Assembly: GCA_903632075.3 (NCBI GenBank)
Contig: CAHIKZ030004123.1
Span: 4,721,001 to 4,785,000, forward strand
Reading direction: 5' to 3'
Source of the DNA: Acanthosepion pharaonis
Taxonomy: Eukaryota > Mollusca > Cephalopoda > Sepiida > Sepiidae
Length of the DNA stretch: 64,000 nt
The position numbers and the translations under genes were made by a program. The stretch's first letter is position 1; each line of letters opens with the position of its first letter. A model generated the notes under the pieces. The model was not told where the DNA came from. It worked only from the letters and a program-made list of their open reading frames with translations, and ran no database searches. Shown in pieces: positions 21,071 through 32,251 of the stretch.

Positions 21071-21479
21071 ATAAATGTATTTATATTATAAAACAAAATA
21101 GACTTAATGCATTAGTCGTCCATCGTAATGAGACAGAGCATAATTCTGTCTTGCAGTTTTAATTAAAGGAGAAGGTAATTTATAAAAAAGAAAATCTATG
21201 GAAATTGCATTAATTTAAGTGTTTCGACAGTAAATACACGTTTATGTTCATACAATATTTCAACTTTCTTAAGCACTATTAGAATGTGGGATATTAAAAA
21301 AAAACAAAAAAAAAACAAAAATCAACGACAACAACAATAAAAACTACAAATAAAATGCTATAAATTTAAAAATTAAATTTAATTGTCCTGCATCTTCAGC
21401 GTTTCCCTAGCTATCTAATTATGACCTGCGTTTGTTCATATTTTGTTCCCGCTTAATATATATATGTGTGTGTGTGTAA

Positions 21480-21586
21480 AATTTCAGATAAAATTAAAGA
21501 TGTGGGAGAAAAAGAAAGAAAGAAAAAAAAAAGAAAGAACGAAGAAACGGTATATAAATGATGTAGAAAAAGATGCGGGAGAAAAA

Positions 21587-21634
<48 letters not shown>

Positions 21635-22415
21635 GAAGAAAGAAACGGTATATAAATTATGTAGAAAAAGATGCGGGAGAAAAAGAAAGAAAAAAAAAAG
21701 AAAGAAAGAAAGAAAGAAAGAAGAAACGGTATATAAATGATGTAGAAAAAATGTGGGAGAACAAGAAAGAAAAAGTTAGAAAGTGATAAATAAATAAATA
21801 AATAAAGAAAGAAAGAAAGAAAGAAAGATTAATAATAAAAGAAAAATGAAGAGAAAGAGATTAGTGGCAAAAAAGCATGAGCGGAAAAAATGTTTTGAAA
21901 TATTTAAAGACAGGAAAATAGTAACGAAAAAAATAATAAAGGAAGAATGAAAAAAAAAGGAAAAAAAAGGAAGAATAAGAATATAGCGAAAAAATAAAAC
22001 TGATTGGAATAAGAAATCAATTTGAAAGAAAAATGAATAACAAACAAATTAAAAAAAAAACAACAGAAATCGACAAATAAATAAATAAAGAATGATAAGT
22101 AAATTCAATGAATGACAAGCTGGTTCGCTAACTGATTTGTGCAAGAGCGACTTACGTGTGGTGGACCGGCTTTGTGAATGGTTAGCTGTCTTAGAGATGG
22201 AATTGCACAGTAAAAAGCAAACAAGGGAAAGAGGGATAAAAAAAATTACATGGTCTCGAAAACTTAAGAGTGTCGGAGAGGGAAATGTAAGTATGTGTGT
22301 AAGAGAGAGAAAGAGAGAGAGAGACGGATAGACGGAAGGAGAAAGAGATGAAGAAAGAAAAGCAAAAGAGAGAAAGAGTGGGTAATAGACAAAAGAGAGA
22401 AAGAGAAAATGTAAC

Positions 22416-22462
<47 letters not shown>

Positions 22463-22490
22463 AGAAAATAGTAGATGAAAAAAAAAAATG
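21480..22490. repeat. Kilobase purine-rich tract with (AAAG)n and (GA)n
   Basis: The plus strand is almost pure A/G for about 1 kb. It contains several (AAAG)n runs (for example 21595-21633 and 21778-21828), a ~100-bp unit repeated three times (ACGGTATATAAATGATGTAG then AAAAAGATG and GGGAGAAAAAG), and (GA)n at 22290-22325 and 22419-22460. Open frames on both strands here are low-complexity artefacts. Confidence 0.9.
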
Positions 22491-22549
22491 TCAACAAGGC
22501 TTTCATCAGATGACAGTCTTGGCACCAGTCACAAATTCAGAGTTCTAAA

Positions 22550-23455
22550 ATCATCACAACTAAAAGAGGACGCACCAAAAATATGGCAGGTTGATTTATT
22601 ACTTTTTTTTTTAGAAAATCAATATTGCACCTCGGCATGAAAGTTGGGGTTTGAAGTGATAAGTAATGGCACCAGAAATTAGATTCATTAGATCCTTAGC
22701 TTTTACCAAATTTTTAATATCGTCTTAAAAAATGTACAGAAATACTTAATTTCCGCGTGTTTTTGCTTACAAACTGACTTCAAAATTTTACTATTTCAAG
22801 AATAAATCCAAATAAAGCTGCTATTTTTGTATTGGATACATTGAATGAAAAATAGATTCAAACCAGAATTTTAATTATGAATCACCATAACCAAAATAGG
22901 TATTTTTTTTACTGTATTCAATAAGTGAAAAGTTTTTAAAAATTGTAAAAGATTACAAAAAAGGCCACTCATTGAATAAGATTTGTTCACTCATTTGTTA
23001 CATCATTTATTTGCTCATAATTTAATACGAAAACAAATAACAGATAAAAGTGTATATAACACCATAATATTGCTGGGCACAAATTATAAGACAAAATGTT
23101 TTTAAATTTGTATTGTTAATTTAAAATCACACTAAAACTACTGCACTGTATAACCTATTACATCATAATATGGCTACATTGTTCTGTATAATTTTCCTTT
23201 GTAGTAAATGAAGGTATTATTTGATAGCACAGTGATTTATTAATAAAGTGCTTGTGTCGTGCATCCTGTGAATATACAACTTGTAAAGCTTCAGTAAATT
23301 ATGGATTTCATAAGGCTGTGCTATAAAGCATTCACTGATCACCGGAATTAAATTGTTACGCTACGATTTTGAACTTAAATTTAATATTTAAAATAATTTC
23401 CGAAAAAAAAAAAACAGTAACGAGTTGGAAGACAATATATTTTATTCTTATTTAT
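22550..23455. other. Intergenic, AT-rich, nothing recognised
   Basis: Very AT-rich with no open frame of note and no repeat that I can match elsewhere in the window. Confidence 0.5.
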
Positions 23456-23459
23456 CATG

Positions 23460-23765
23460 TCAAATCCCAATTTTCAAATTGAGTGCAATATCAGTCAGCC
23501 AGTCCATTATGTGCCATGCTTTGGCCATCAAGTATCTTTCGATACATGACTGACGAGGCAGATTTTTTTTCCGCAGTAGGTTGCCATTTCTTTCTACGGT
23601 AGACCAGTTGCCATAGAACCCGGTCTGTCCTGCTATATACACATAGTTAGTAAGAGAAGAAGAGGATTTATACCTTTCCCAAGGCAGTGAATGTAATGAA
23701 TTTCGAACTCGGCTCTCCGATTCCTCAATCCGAGCCGCTATCCATTGCTCTACCGTGCCTCCGTG
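23460..23765 (-). mobile_element. tRNA-headed SINE, near full length
   Basis: Reverse complement of the SINE at 20777. On the minus strand: GGAGGCACGGTAGAGCAATG, GATAGCGGCTCGGATTGAGG, GAGCCGAGTTCGAA (B box region), AGACCGGGTTCTATGGCAAC, AAATGGCAACCTACTGCGG and CAGTCATGTATCGAAAGATA. Part of the body after the B box is slightly shorter. Confidence 0.85.
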
Positions 23766-23935
23766 CAATATCACGGTTGCAAAAGAATTCCAAATTCCTA
23801 ACCTGCCAATATCACAAGACTATTGGTTCTCTGTTAGATGTTGAATTCATACAGTTGCCAATACTGTTCAATTTTCGAGTCTCTTAAACTATTTGCTCAT
23901 TTCAGATGCGCTCCCACCTACACACAAACACAAGA

Positions 23936-23937
<2 letters not shown>

Positions 23938-23992
<55 letters not shown>
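23938..23992. repeat. (CA)n microsatellite
   Basis: About 55 bp of CA. Confidence 0.97.
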
Positions 23993-23996
<4 letters not shown>

Positions 23997-24059
23997 CAAA
24001 ATACTTATCTGAAATACGTGGACGTCAATTCACGTATTTCCGATAAGGCGTGGAAATTT

Positions 24060-24545
24060 GCGCTATAAAAAATGCTTTTAACCTCGCGAAGGTCATTGAT
24101 AATATGTTCCAGAATTGGCAGTGAATGCTGGACAATCTCATTATAAATGAAGAAGGGACTTGATGCAACATGGATGTGGTTCTACAGAAGGATGCTATGG
24201 ACCGAACATATGAGCAACGTTGAAGTTTTAGAGAAAATTGAAGTAATATATATATTATACTTAACATAAGAAAGAGACAGTTGAAATTTCTAGAGCCCAT
24301 AACGTGGAAAGAAGGCTTAGAAAATTTGACACCCACAGAACATATTGAAGTCAAGAGGGATAGAAGAAAACAGTGCATAACCTAGATAATGAGTTTGTGT
24401 AAATGGATAGCAGAACAATGTTTAGGAGAGATAGCAAAAAGAAAAAAAAATATTAAGAGCTACAAAGGACAAAAAGTTGTGGAGAGCCATGATCACCAAC
24501 GTCTTGAAGGGAGATGGCACACAGAAGAAGAATCCAGTCCATCAC
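24060..24545 (+). pseudogene. LINE C-terminal coding fragment
   Basis: Decayed plus-strand translation contains a GSECWT-like start near 24115. It continues with text from a WFYRRMLRI segment (near 24180), KKETVEISRAHN (near 24270) and a shifted GHIEGKRSRGKQ block, then a CKWIAEQ-like block (near 24400). It ends in the nucleotide text GTGGAGAGCCATGATC...GTCTTGAAGG, the WRAMI...VLKG ending. The same ending is seen at 36.4, 44.2 and 48.3 kb. Multiple stops and shifts. Confidence 0.68.
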
Positions 24546-24604
24546 GTTTTAAGAATATTGTTTGAATATATAAACAACTCATATTTGGTTAAGCATCTTA
24601 CGTC

Positions 24605-24990
24605 ACATGTCCTCCTTTTGGACAAACAATTTTTTTTCCAGGACTATCGTCTATTCGTTAACAGCTATCACTGATTTTGTCTATGTTTCTTTAGATGAGA
24701 ACGACGAAGCACAGGCTGTGACTCTACATATCTCAAAGGCGTTGGACAGTGTTTGGCATGCTGACCTTCTACACAAGCTCAAGGGCTATGGTGTATTTGG
24801 ACGAATATTTGACTAAATTCAATCGTTCCTATCAAATTGTGTAATTAAGGTCGTGTTGAAAAAATAGACTTGCAGATTATTTCACATCAATGCAGGAGTC
24901 ACAACACGCCCGACGCCTGGGCTGTATCCTTGGACCTACTTTTTTTCTTATCATCATCAAAGACATTCCCGGTGTTGTCAGCAATAGGTA
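24605..24990 (+). pseudogene. LINE reverse transcriptase domain fragment (Jockey-like)
   Basis: Plus strand: AVTLHISKALDSVWHADLL (usual A-x-DISKAFDxVWHxxLL with the first catalytic aspartate, here changed to H), then KLKGYGVFGRIFD, SFLSNCVIKVVL and, after stops and shifts, FHINAGVTTRPTPG (from a GVPQGSVLGP block) and a decayed LFLIFINDLPG. This is the centre of a non-LTR RT. The FADD motif is not reached before the sequence changes to the (TA)n at 25050. Confidence 0.8.
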
Positions 24991-25047
24991 AAAATAAAAG
25001 AAAAACAAACTAGGAAAATTACATAAAAATCCCCCATAAAATGCAAG

Positions 25048-25049
<2 letters not shown>

Positions 25050-25121
<72 letters not shown>
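25050..25121. repeat. (TA)n microsatellite
   Basis: About 72 bp of TA, placed at the downstream (minus-strand) edge of the Penelope-like fragment. Confidence 0.97.
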
Positions 25122-25122
<1 letters not shown>

Positions 25123-25700
25123 CGTTTTGTGGGACAAAAGGAATCCCAACGCGTATACAACCCCGCAAAAGTTGTTTTCCTATAAACCGAGGTAAGAAAA
25201 CTTGTCGATGTTCGATGTACTAATACATCCAAGAAGGCCAATTGAAAATTGGATTCCTTCTCAACAGTGAATCTTAGTGCTGGATGGATACCATTTAGAA
25301 AAGAAAGAAACTGATCAGCCTCAACTTAGCTGTTGAATAAACAAAAGGTATCATCGACATACCGACAATACAGTTGAGGACACAGTGCATTCTTCCATAT
25401 TCTTTCTTCGTGAAAACCAACAAATATATTAGCAAGTGCCGGACCCAAAGGGGAACCTATAACAACCACGTCAAACTGTCGAAACATGGTGTTGCTAAAA
25501 CTAAATTCAATAGAAGACGTGGCAAATTTCATCAACTCGGTGGAGACAATGACCTGCGATAAAGCAAATCACATCAAATACTGATAGTTTCCATAAGAGG
25601 GACACAAGTATATAGAGAACAAAGGAACACATGAACTTGCCCGAAGAAGACAAATTTTGAATACGGTCGACAAAGGAAAATGAATCCTTTATGTAAAAAA
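25122..25700 (-). pseudogene. Penelope-like element reverse transcriptase
   Basis: Minus strand, in order: EWIFYIKDSFSFVDRIQNL and GKFMCSF (25700-25615), a frame change, VVVIGSPLGPALANIFVGFH (RT block with SPLGP), YCRYVDDTFCLF (the YxDD catalytic box), one in-frame TAA at 25326-25328, then VEADQFLSFLNGIHP, LRFTVEKESNFQLAFLDVL and TSFLTSVYRKTTFAGLYTRW. The SPLGP...FVGFHE...YVDDTF...LAFLDVLV...YRK series is characteristic of Penelope-like RT. The GIY-YIG endonuclease that normally follows is missing. It may have driven the hammerhead-type repeats found elsewhere in the window; that link is inference. Confidence 0.85.
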
Positions 25701-25715
25701 TCCACTCGCGCACTG

Positions 25716-25825
<110 letters not shown>

Positions 25826-25901
25826 TTTCGTTGAATATGTCAGACAAGGAAAATTTAATTATTTTTTTATTTAGTTTTACCTGCGTTCTTATGCTTTAAG
25901 G

Positions 25902-26306
25902 CAGGGGTTTTCAAACTGTGGTCTGCGGACCACAGGGTGTCCGCAAGGACAAAATACGGGGTCCGTGGACAGCAAACACTTTTTATGGGTGACGTGCAAC
26001 TTATAAGTGCTTATAAGTAACTTATAGGCCGATCATGAAATAAATTGATTCAATAAACTATTTCATAGATTTGATATACTAATATAATTTGTATCTTAAA
26101 TTGATAAAGATAATGGATTCTATTCATGCAGAGAAGGAACCAAAGGATTTGAGTTTAGGATCTATTTTGCGATTTCCGGCTTTCTCATTGGCTGTTAATG
26201 CAAAATTATATTTATGTATAAATTTCATAAGCGTTTATAAGGGGGTCCCTAAGGTAAAGCCTGAAATATAAAGGGGTCCGCAAGTCAAAAAGTTTGAAAA
26301 CCCCTG
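25902..26306. mobile_element. hAT MITE (405 bp)
   Basis: CAGGGGTTTTCAAACT at the left end is perfectly repeated in inverse at the right end (AGTTTGAAAACCCCTG). Subterminal TCTGCGGACCACAGGGTG and GGGGTCCGCAAG are hAT-style. No transposase. I could not find a convincing 8-bp target duplication (CTTTAAGG left, AAGGGAGT right). Confidence 0.78.
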
Positions 26307-26459
26307 AAGGGAGTATAAAATTTTCTGTACTCCCCCTGCTCCCATCAAACGGAAAAATATAACAATGCTGGAAAAAATAAATCAAAAATTAATTAAATTT
26401 CCTTTGTCTGTCATATTTAACGAAAGATGTTTAAAAGAAAGGTTGTTGCCTAAATATGC

Positions 26460-26462
<3 letters not shown>

Positions 26463-26502
<40 letters not shown>

Positions 26503-26548
26503 TATAGATAGATAGATAGATAGATAGATAGAGAGATAGATAGATAGA
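26463..26548. repeat. (TA)n(GATA)n microsatellite
   Basis: About 40 bp of TA followed by about 45 bp of GATA. Confidence 0.97.
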
Positions 26549-26569
26549 TAATTAATTAATTGATGCGCT

Positions 26570-26720
26570 AGTAGTGTAATAGTAGGCTTTAGGAAAGGTG
26601 TAAATCCACCTCTTTCCCACTTCAGATTTGTGGTAGCAGGGAAAACTAGGTGATCTAACCAGTCTAGGAGAAGGCCAACTCTGAATTCAAAACCCAGACA
26701 CCCCAAGCTTTACAACGATG
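26570..26720 (+). mobile_element. SINE-type body fragment
   Basis: AGGAAAGGTGTAAATCCACC, CTAACCAGTCTAGGAGAAGG, CCAACTCTGAATTCAAAACC and a GATGGCTAGACATGGGG-type end. The same order of words (CTAGACTGGTT...ACTCTGAATTC...TAGCCATGG) is seen at 56.47-56.54 kb after a tRNA-headed SINE, so this is a related, headless copy. Confidence 0.5.
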
Positions 26721-27029
26721 GCTAGACATGGGGTACTATCCATGTAGAAATACATGGGGGTATATATAATTATACTATGATGCAGATCCCAAATTAACGG
26801 GACCGAATGGTTCATCCCAGGTCACAACTTCGGATAAAAAAATGTGAGGCATTGTTTAGTTTATTCCTTCAAATTGTGTCACACATTTAAATAGTTTTAT
26901 TTTTTGTCACCTGGAGGCAAATGAAGTGCATAAAAGCGTTTTATTTTCGAATTTTCAGATAATATTTGTTGGAATTATTTCCAAGATAGATTAATTACCT
27001 CGGATATTTCATTAATGTTTCGATAGCAA

Positions 27030-27180
27030 TAATCACACACACAAAGACACACTCGCGAACACACACACAAGCACAAACACACGCAAACACACACGCAAAA
27101 GTATACACACGAAATCGTACACACACAAACACACACACACGCAAACACACATATGGAAACACACACATAAACAAACGCAC
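27030..27180. repeat. Degenerate (CA)n tract
   Basis: About 150 bp of CA interrupted by AAG, CGC and TATA steps. The cysteine/valine-rich frames on the minus strand are artefacts. Confidence 0.9.
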
Positions 27181-28205
27181 AAATGTGCCTATTTGACATC
27201 ATTTAAAATGTTAATATCTGTGTAACTCCAATTCCCAGGCAAACGAAATTAAATAGACTTCACGTTGAACAATAAAAGATTTATTTCTCAAATCTCGAAC
27301 AAGATATTTAAAGGAATGTAGATTTTATAACTGATTTCACAAAGCTTCACTAATGTCCAATATACGCACCACACGTCAAGTCGGTAGTCGAGCTCCTGTC
27401 AAACACGCTGTAGCATGTCTTGCGTAACATTTTCCAGCATTTTTTGGAAGAACCTGTATTTTAAGATATTTTCACTGATTAATTTCCTTATTTACTGTTC
27501 TTTTCAGTAGCATAAGGTAATTTTAGTTGAGCAAGGTCAGGTTTAATAAATTCTCAAGTTTGAGCCTTGTTTCATGCTTATTTTATGTTTAAAATATAAC
27601 ATTAATGAGAGTTTATTAATGCTTAATAAAGTTGCGTTAAAAACAATATGAGTCTGCTTTATGCTTAGAATATTCTTAATTGTTGGTCTGATCTGAACTT
27701 TGCTATATTTATAACCTTCAATGATAATAAATACTATATTGAACCATACTTCATGCTTAAAATGTTTAATTTTTCGACTGTTCTGAACTTTGACTTCTAC
27801 ATAAGCTTCATGCTAATAAAAACATTGAGACAAACTTCATACTTAAAATATACATATTTTTTGAACTGATCTGGGTCATATTTGTTTTATAAGCTCCAAT
27901 GTTAATAAAAATAATTGGGCTAAATTTCACACTTAAAATACGCTTAATTTTGGGGCTGATCTGTGCCTTGCCATGTTTATAAGCTTCATACTAATTAAGA
28001 TAGTGAATTGACATGTAAGTTATTTCGCATATGTATAAATTATAGTTGACTCATGATGTGGCAACAGTTTCATGAAATTCATTCACTTTTCATCGAAGTA
28101 ATCATACAATATTTACATTACACTTTTTCTTTTTCTTAGTATTAGATAATTGTAGTTGAGTCTGGTCAGGCTTAACAAATTCTCAAGTTTTAGCTTTATT
28201 TCAGA

Positions 28206-28831
28206 CTAGCAGTAGAGCCCGGCGTTGCCCGGGGATGTAACATTAAGAGATAGATCAAGTATCGACCATCATAAAGACTGAAAAATAAAATTGACAAAGA
28301 TTATTGTCTAAGGTTGACCGACATGCATGTCTTAATTAGTTTTTTTTTTTTTTTTTTTTACGAATTGGTCAAACCCAAACTCAAACAAAAACATTGTTTT
28401 CAATCGTTATGAGTCTACCGATTGAATAGAATTTTATTATAAACAATTGTCTTGTAAATGGAATTTTTAAAGCATTCTGAATGTAAAAATAAAGAAAAAA
28501 GTGTGCAAGACAATAAGAAACACTATATGCGAAAAAAAAGTGAAATTTTGTTGAAATCGGTTGAAAAATGTAGGAAATCCGATCCCATATATAAACGAAC
28601 ATACACCCACACAAACAACCTGGGTTTTATAATAAGTATAACTCTATATGAGTTGTCCCCTTTCATTCTCGCGATGCCTCTTAATCGTGTTTTCAAATTG
28701 ATTTCGTGCAAAAAACAATTGTGTTTTTTTCCAATTTTGGCGCTGTCAGAACCACCGCAAGGTAATTTTACGTAGTCCTGTGAAGTTTTGTTGAAATCGG
28801 TTGAAAATGTAGGAAATCCGATCCCATATTT

Positions 28832-28916
<85 letters not shown>

Positions 28917-28939
28917 GCTGGGTTTTATAATAAGTATGA
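28206..28939 (-). mobile_element. Helitron (non-autonomous)
   Basis: On the minus strand it starts TCATACTTATTATAAAACCC and ends with a hairpin (CCCGGGCAACGCCGGG), CTCTACTG and CTAG. It sits between A and T in the host, the Helitron target rule. Flanking host text matches the uninterrupted paralogue at 27555-27615, which gives an empty site and confirms both ends. Like the copy at 11.8-12.5 kb it has a doubled 5' terminus, a (CA)n at 28834-28914, and no protein coding. Confidence 0.85.
28834..28914. repeat. (CA)n microsatellite inside the Helitron
   Basis: About 80 bp of CA next to the Helitron 5' end. The shorter (TG)n in the 11.8-kb copy is at the same internal place. Confidence 0.97.
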
Positions 28940-29124
28940 TTTATTTAATTCTTATAATAGAACACTAATGAGAGTTATAAAATTCAGTTATTTCAGTGGG
29001 TTGTGTTAAAAAAAATGACCAGATTTCACACTTGGTCTAAAGATCGCACTGAATCGTGAAACTGACAGTTACCATGCAGTGTTGATTCCTGTGTCCACAT
29101 TGTCTATCTCTCTATATCTCTCTT

Positions 29125-29253
29125 GATATATATATATATATATATATATATCAAAGTAAATTTTCTTTTCAACACCATCACTTGATATGAAACAAAAAAT
29201 GGCTATTTTTGTAGTGATTTTATAACATACTTATGTTATAAATTTTTTTATAA

Positions 29254-29315
<62 letters not shown>

Positions 29316-29375
29316 CATACATACAGAAGAGAGAGAGAGAGAGAGAGAAAGAGAAAGAGAAAGAGAGAGAGAAAG
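29125..29375. repeat. (TA)n, (CATA)n and (GA)n microsatellites
   Basis: TA at 29125-29152 and 29262-29310, then four CATA units, then GA with AAAG steps to about 29375. Confidence 0.95.
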
Positions 29376-29499
29376 AAAGAACATCTCTTCACGGTAACTC
29401 AAAAATAGTTTGATTTATATATAAGCGTAATATTTTTATGAGGTGTTTATAACAACCAAGTAAAATGAAATTAATTAAGGAACGTTCATAAACTGAATA

Positions 29500-29621
29500 C
29501 GTAGTGAAAGAAAAGAATGAAAAACTAGATAAAAATGAAAAAAAGAAAGAAAAAAGGAAAAAAAAAGAGGTAAAGAAAGAGAAGAAACGTAAAAAGAAAG
29601 AAAGAAAGAAAGAAATTGTCT
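29500..29621. repeat. Purine-rich tract
   Basis: A/G-rich with AAAG steps. It directly precedes the LINE tail at 29622. A second purine-rich tract (30060-30250) lies after that LINE tail. Confidence 0.85.
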
Positions 29622-29985
29622 TGACCTGACATCTCGGCATCAGTCACTTTCACACCACCGTAACGTAGCTTCCCTGTGCCTTTTCTATAGATATTTTCAT
29701 AGTAATTGTTCTCGTGAGCTTTCCTCGTTGATACCTAAACTATTTTTTTTAATTTAAAAGCAGTACTAAATTGACGGCAAAGTCTCGTCACCTTCCAGTT
29801 GAAACAGCTAGATGTAACCGTAATGTCCTTGCTAAAAGTTTATTCTCTCACACTACTCGCTTGTAGAACTCACTTCCGGTTCTTGCTTCCCTGTGGACTT
29901 TGATCTTCAAAAATTTAAATGCAATGTCAATAATTATCTCCCGTCTTCTTAATTGCTGCTCTTTTATTGTTCCCCCTTTTTAACA
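29622..29985 (+). pseudogene. LINE RT C-terminal fragment (Jockey-like)
   Basis: Plus strand: DLTSRHQSLSHHRNVASLCL, FYRYFHSNCSRELSSLI, a shifted KSRHLPVETARCN, then FSHTTRL followed by a stop and NSLPVLASLWTL, then NLNAMSI. Same motif order as the tail at 3913-4386 but on the opposite strand and with stops. Confidence 0.75.
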
Positions 29986-29989
29986 ATGT

Positions 29990-30690
29990 TTTCTTTTTCT
30001 CAGGCTCTCTCACACTCAATAACTCCTTTCCGCTATAGTGGCTTTATTGCCTCGCTTCGTGCAAAATGATTAAAAAAGAAAACAAAATGGCGCATAAATA
30101 AATGAAAAAAAAAAGAAAAGGAAATACAAAGAAGGAATTCATGAAGGAAGGAGGTGGCGAGAAAAAGAAGAAATACAGAAAGGATAGATAGAATAAGAAA
30201 GAAAGAAAGAAAGAAAAAAGATTGATGGAACGAAAGAAAGAACGGTACAACTGAACTGGCATCGTTCGATCAGCTATTTTCTCACCTGAGGTGACAAATT
30301 TCTTTCATGTCGAGTATTGGCGCCAAGATCAAAAAGATCGCTCACAAACTGCTCACCCAATGGCAACATTAAGATCTAATTAAGGTCGATCACACTTGGG
30401 CGGGGTGCTCTTGATCGTTACTGGCATTTTTCACAACATCAACATCCGGTGATTAAACCTGATGAGTCGTCTTGGCAGGAAGCTCGTGTGTCTATTACTT
30501 TAAGTGGTCATCGACGTGAATAATGTAACGGTCATCTTGAAAATGTTCGCGTTGTTACGTTCAGTCATGTGGGGATTATCTCCCTTTGGCACTTGTCTTT
30601 TATCTGTGGTGAAAACTCATAAAGGAGGAAAGTAGGCGTGTTGAAGGACGGACTGATTGCTTTGCATTCCCTACTTTCATCTATATCGGA
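29990..30690. other. Intergenic, includes purine-rich 30060-30250
   Basis: Apart from the purine-rich stretch and an AAAG run near 30195-30220, I recognise nothing. 30280-30690 is mixed-composition, unassigned sequence. Confidence 0.4.
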
Positions 30691-31290
30691 CATGCTCGGC
30701 GGGTGAAATGGTTGTGTGCTTGACCTTTGCCGTTGTCAGCTAACATTTGAACTTGATGAATGAGAAATCGGAGATCTGAGTTCGATTTCCATTCGAGTTA
30801 ATTACATTCATGTTATATTCCGTACTAAGGGAATAAATACTTAACACCAGGTGGATAATAGAAGAAAGGTTTATTGTACACAACAAATTACAATATGAAA
30901 TACGGTACAGTTATACACACAGGTCAATCTAGTAGTGAGTGCCACTAATTGGAAGGTCAGACATGCTTGCGTCTTCTCTCTCTCACTCTTCCCCAAGTCT
31001 CTCGTAGATAATAGACTTTATAGGTACTTACTACCTATAGTGTAATCATTCATGGGGGTGACTGGTTATTCCATTACATAATTCACTTAGGCACAAATAC
31101 CCTTGGAAAAGGTATGAATCCATCTTTTCTCCCTCCTTCCAGCTATGGGTTAAATAGGAGAACTTATATCTGGAGAAATCATTGTTACCTTCCAAAATTG
31201 GTAATGCAGTATTAACTAAAAAATTATTCTGACAATCTAAAATATGTTCTGGCTTTAAAGAATCCTCAATGGGTTGATAAACCGTAAAAA
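30690..31290 (+). mobile_element. tRNA-headed SINE split by an insertion
   Basis: The SINE head (GAATGAGAAATCGGAG, TTCGATTTCCATTCGAG, TTACATTCA) stops at 30810. The body continues at 31081 with ATTCACTTAGGCACAAATAC, AAAGGTATGAATCCATC, CAGCTATGGGTTAAATAG and the tail ATGTTCTGGCTTTAAAGAAT...GTTGATAAACCGT. The 270 bp between are a separate insertion flanked by ATTCA on both sides. Confidence 0.75.
30811..31080. mobile_element. LTR-like insertion (270 bp) inside a SINE
   Basis: Begins TGTTATATTCCG and ends TTATTCCATTACATA. It is flanked by a 5-bp direct repeat ATTCA (30806-30810, 31081-31085), the length made by many LTR-element integrases. It has a possible polyadenylation box (GAATAAATA) near the start. 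The ends are not a clean TG...CA pair, so solo LTR is likely but not certain. Confidence 0.55.
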
Positions 31291-31444
31291 AAAAAAGATA
31301 CAAACAAAATGAACCTCTACCGTTATCAGCTAAGCATTTGAATGGTAAAAAGTTAGTTTGACAACCAGAGACATGTGCTTGTAAAATATGTGATACTAAG
31401 TTGGTGTATTTATTACTGTTCTATTATTCTGATTCTTATAAATG

Positions 31445-31765
31445 GGTGGATGTGCGGGTGATCTAATTGATAGTGACTCGGAATGAGAAACCAGAGAACC
31501 AAGTTCGGATTCCAGTCGAGCTCTTTACCTTCACTTATGCACAAATACCCTTGGTAAAGCTATGAATCTATCTCTTTTCCCTCCATTCCAGCTATGGGTT
31601 AGATAATAGGACTTGTATCTGAAAAATTCATTGTTGCCTCCAAAAATTGGTAATGCAATATTCACCCATCCCCCAAATTATTCTGGAAATCTAAAATATG
31701 TTCCGGCTTTAAAGAATCCACAATAGGTTGATAAGCCGTAAAAACAAACAAGAAAGACAAAACCC
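31445..31765 (+). mobile_element. tRNA-headed SINE
   Basis: GATCTAATTGATAGTGACTC (A-box side), AGTTCGGATTCCAGTCGAG (B box GTTCGGATTCC), TTCACTTATGCACAAATACC, CAGCTATGGGTTAGATAATA and the tail ATGTTCCGGCTTTAAAGAAT then GGTTGATAAGCCGTAAAAA. Then an A/C-rich stretch to 31800. Confidence 0.78.
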
Positions 31766-31809
31766 CCCCAAAACCCCAAAAAACAAAACAAAACAAAAAA
31801 ACTCTGTCA

Positions 31810-32220
31810 TTATCAGCTAGCATTTGAATTTGGTGAAAAGTTAGTTTAACAATGGTCTTGCTCTGTATATATTAGTAGAGATATGTACTAGTAAAATATG
31901 TGAAGTCTCTTCTCATTAGTGGGTTTAGCGGAGTGATTCTCAGAGTGGAATTATGGGGGATTTAACTTTTCGAACACCGATTGGAAAAAGTCGTCACGTC
32001 AGGAGTTCTGTAAGCCATTAATGTCTTCGTAGAATCATATGTACAGTTATGTCAGCAGTGGTATGCCTAGGGCATGGCAGGCATATCACCGCAGGCTGGT
32101 TCTCAATACAGAGTTTTTCCTTTCCGTAGTGCCCCATCGGGGCCAATTGTTAGCGTTCAAGATCAGGTAAAAAAAAAAGAAAGAAATAGAATTTTGAATG
32201 CTATTTTTCAAGGCCGGTAA
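31810..32220. other. Intergenic, partial SINE echo, nothing else
   Basis: Text near 31805-31930 (ATTATCAGCTAGCATTTGAA and GTAAAATATGTGA) repeats words from 31320-31400, so both belong to a longer unnamed repeat. The rest is unassigned. Confidence 0.4.
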
Positions 32221-32251
32221 TACACACACACACACACACACACACATACAT

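Larger units (their letters stand above)
27490..29000. repeat. Diverged ~88-bp tandem repeat, split by a Helitron
   Basis: Units contain TTCATRCTTAAAATATRC, CTGATCTGAACTTTG, TTTATAAGCTTCA and TGCTAATAAAA, seen four or five times between 27600 and 28010. A longer leader (GTAATTTTAGTTGAGC...GGTCAGG...AATTCTCAAGTTT) occurs at 27505-27570 and again at 28140-28200. The second leader is cut at 28205 by a Helitron and resumes at 28940 (TTATTTAATTCTTATAATAG, ACACTAATGAGAGTT). Confidence 0.75.

Noticed and set aside
22049..22525. 158-codon serine/leucine-rich frame on the minus strand
   Set aside because: Translation of the purine-rich tract and (GA)n; low complexity.
28523..28912. 129-codon minus-strand frame in the Helitron
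   Set aside because: Starts in (CA)n and continues through non-coding Helitron sequence; the similar frame at 11788-12225 just mirrors the shared element.
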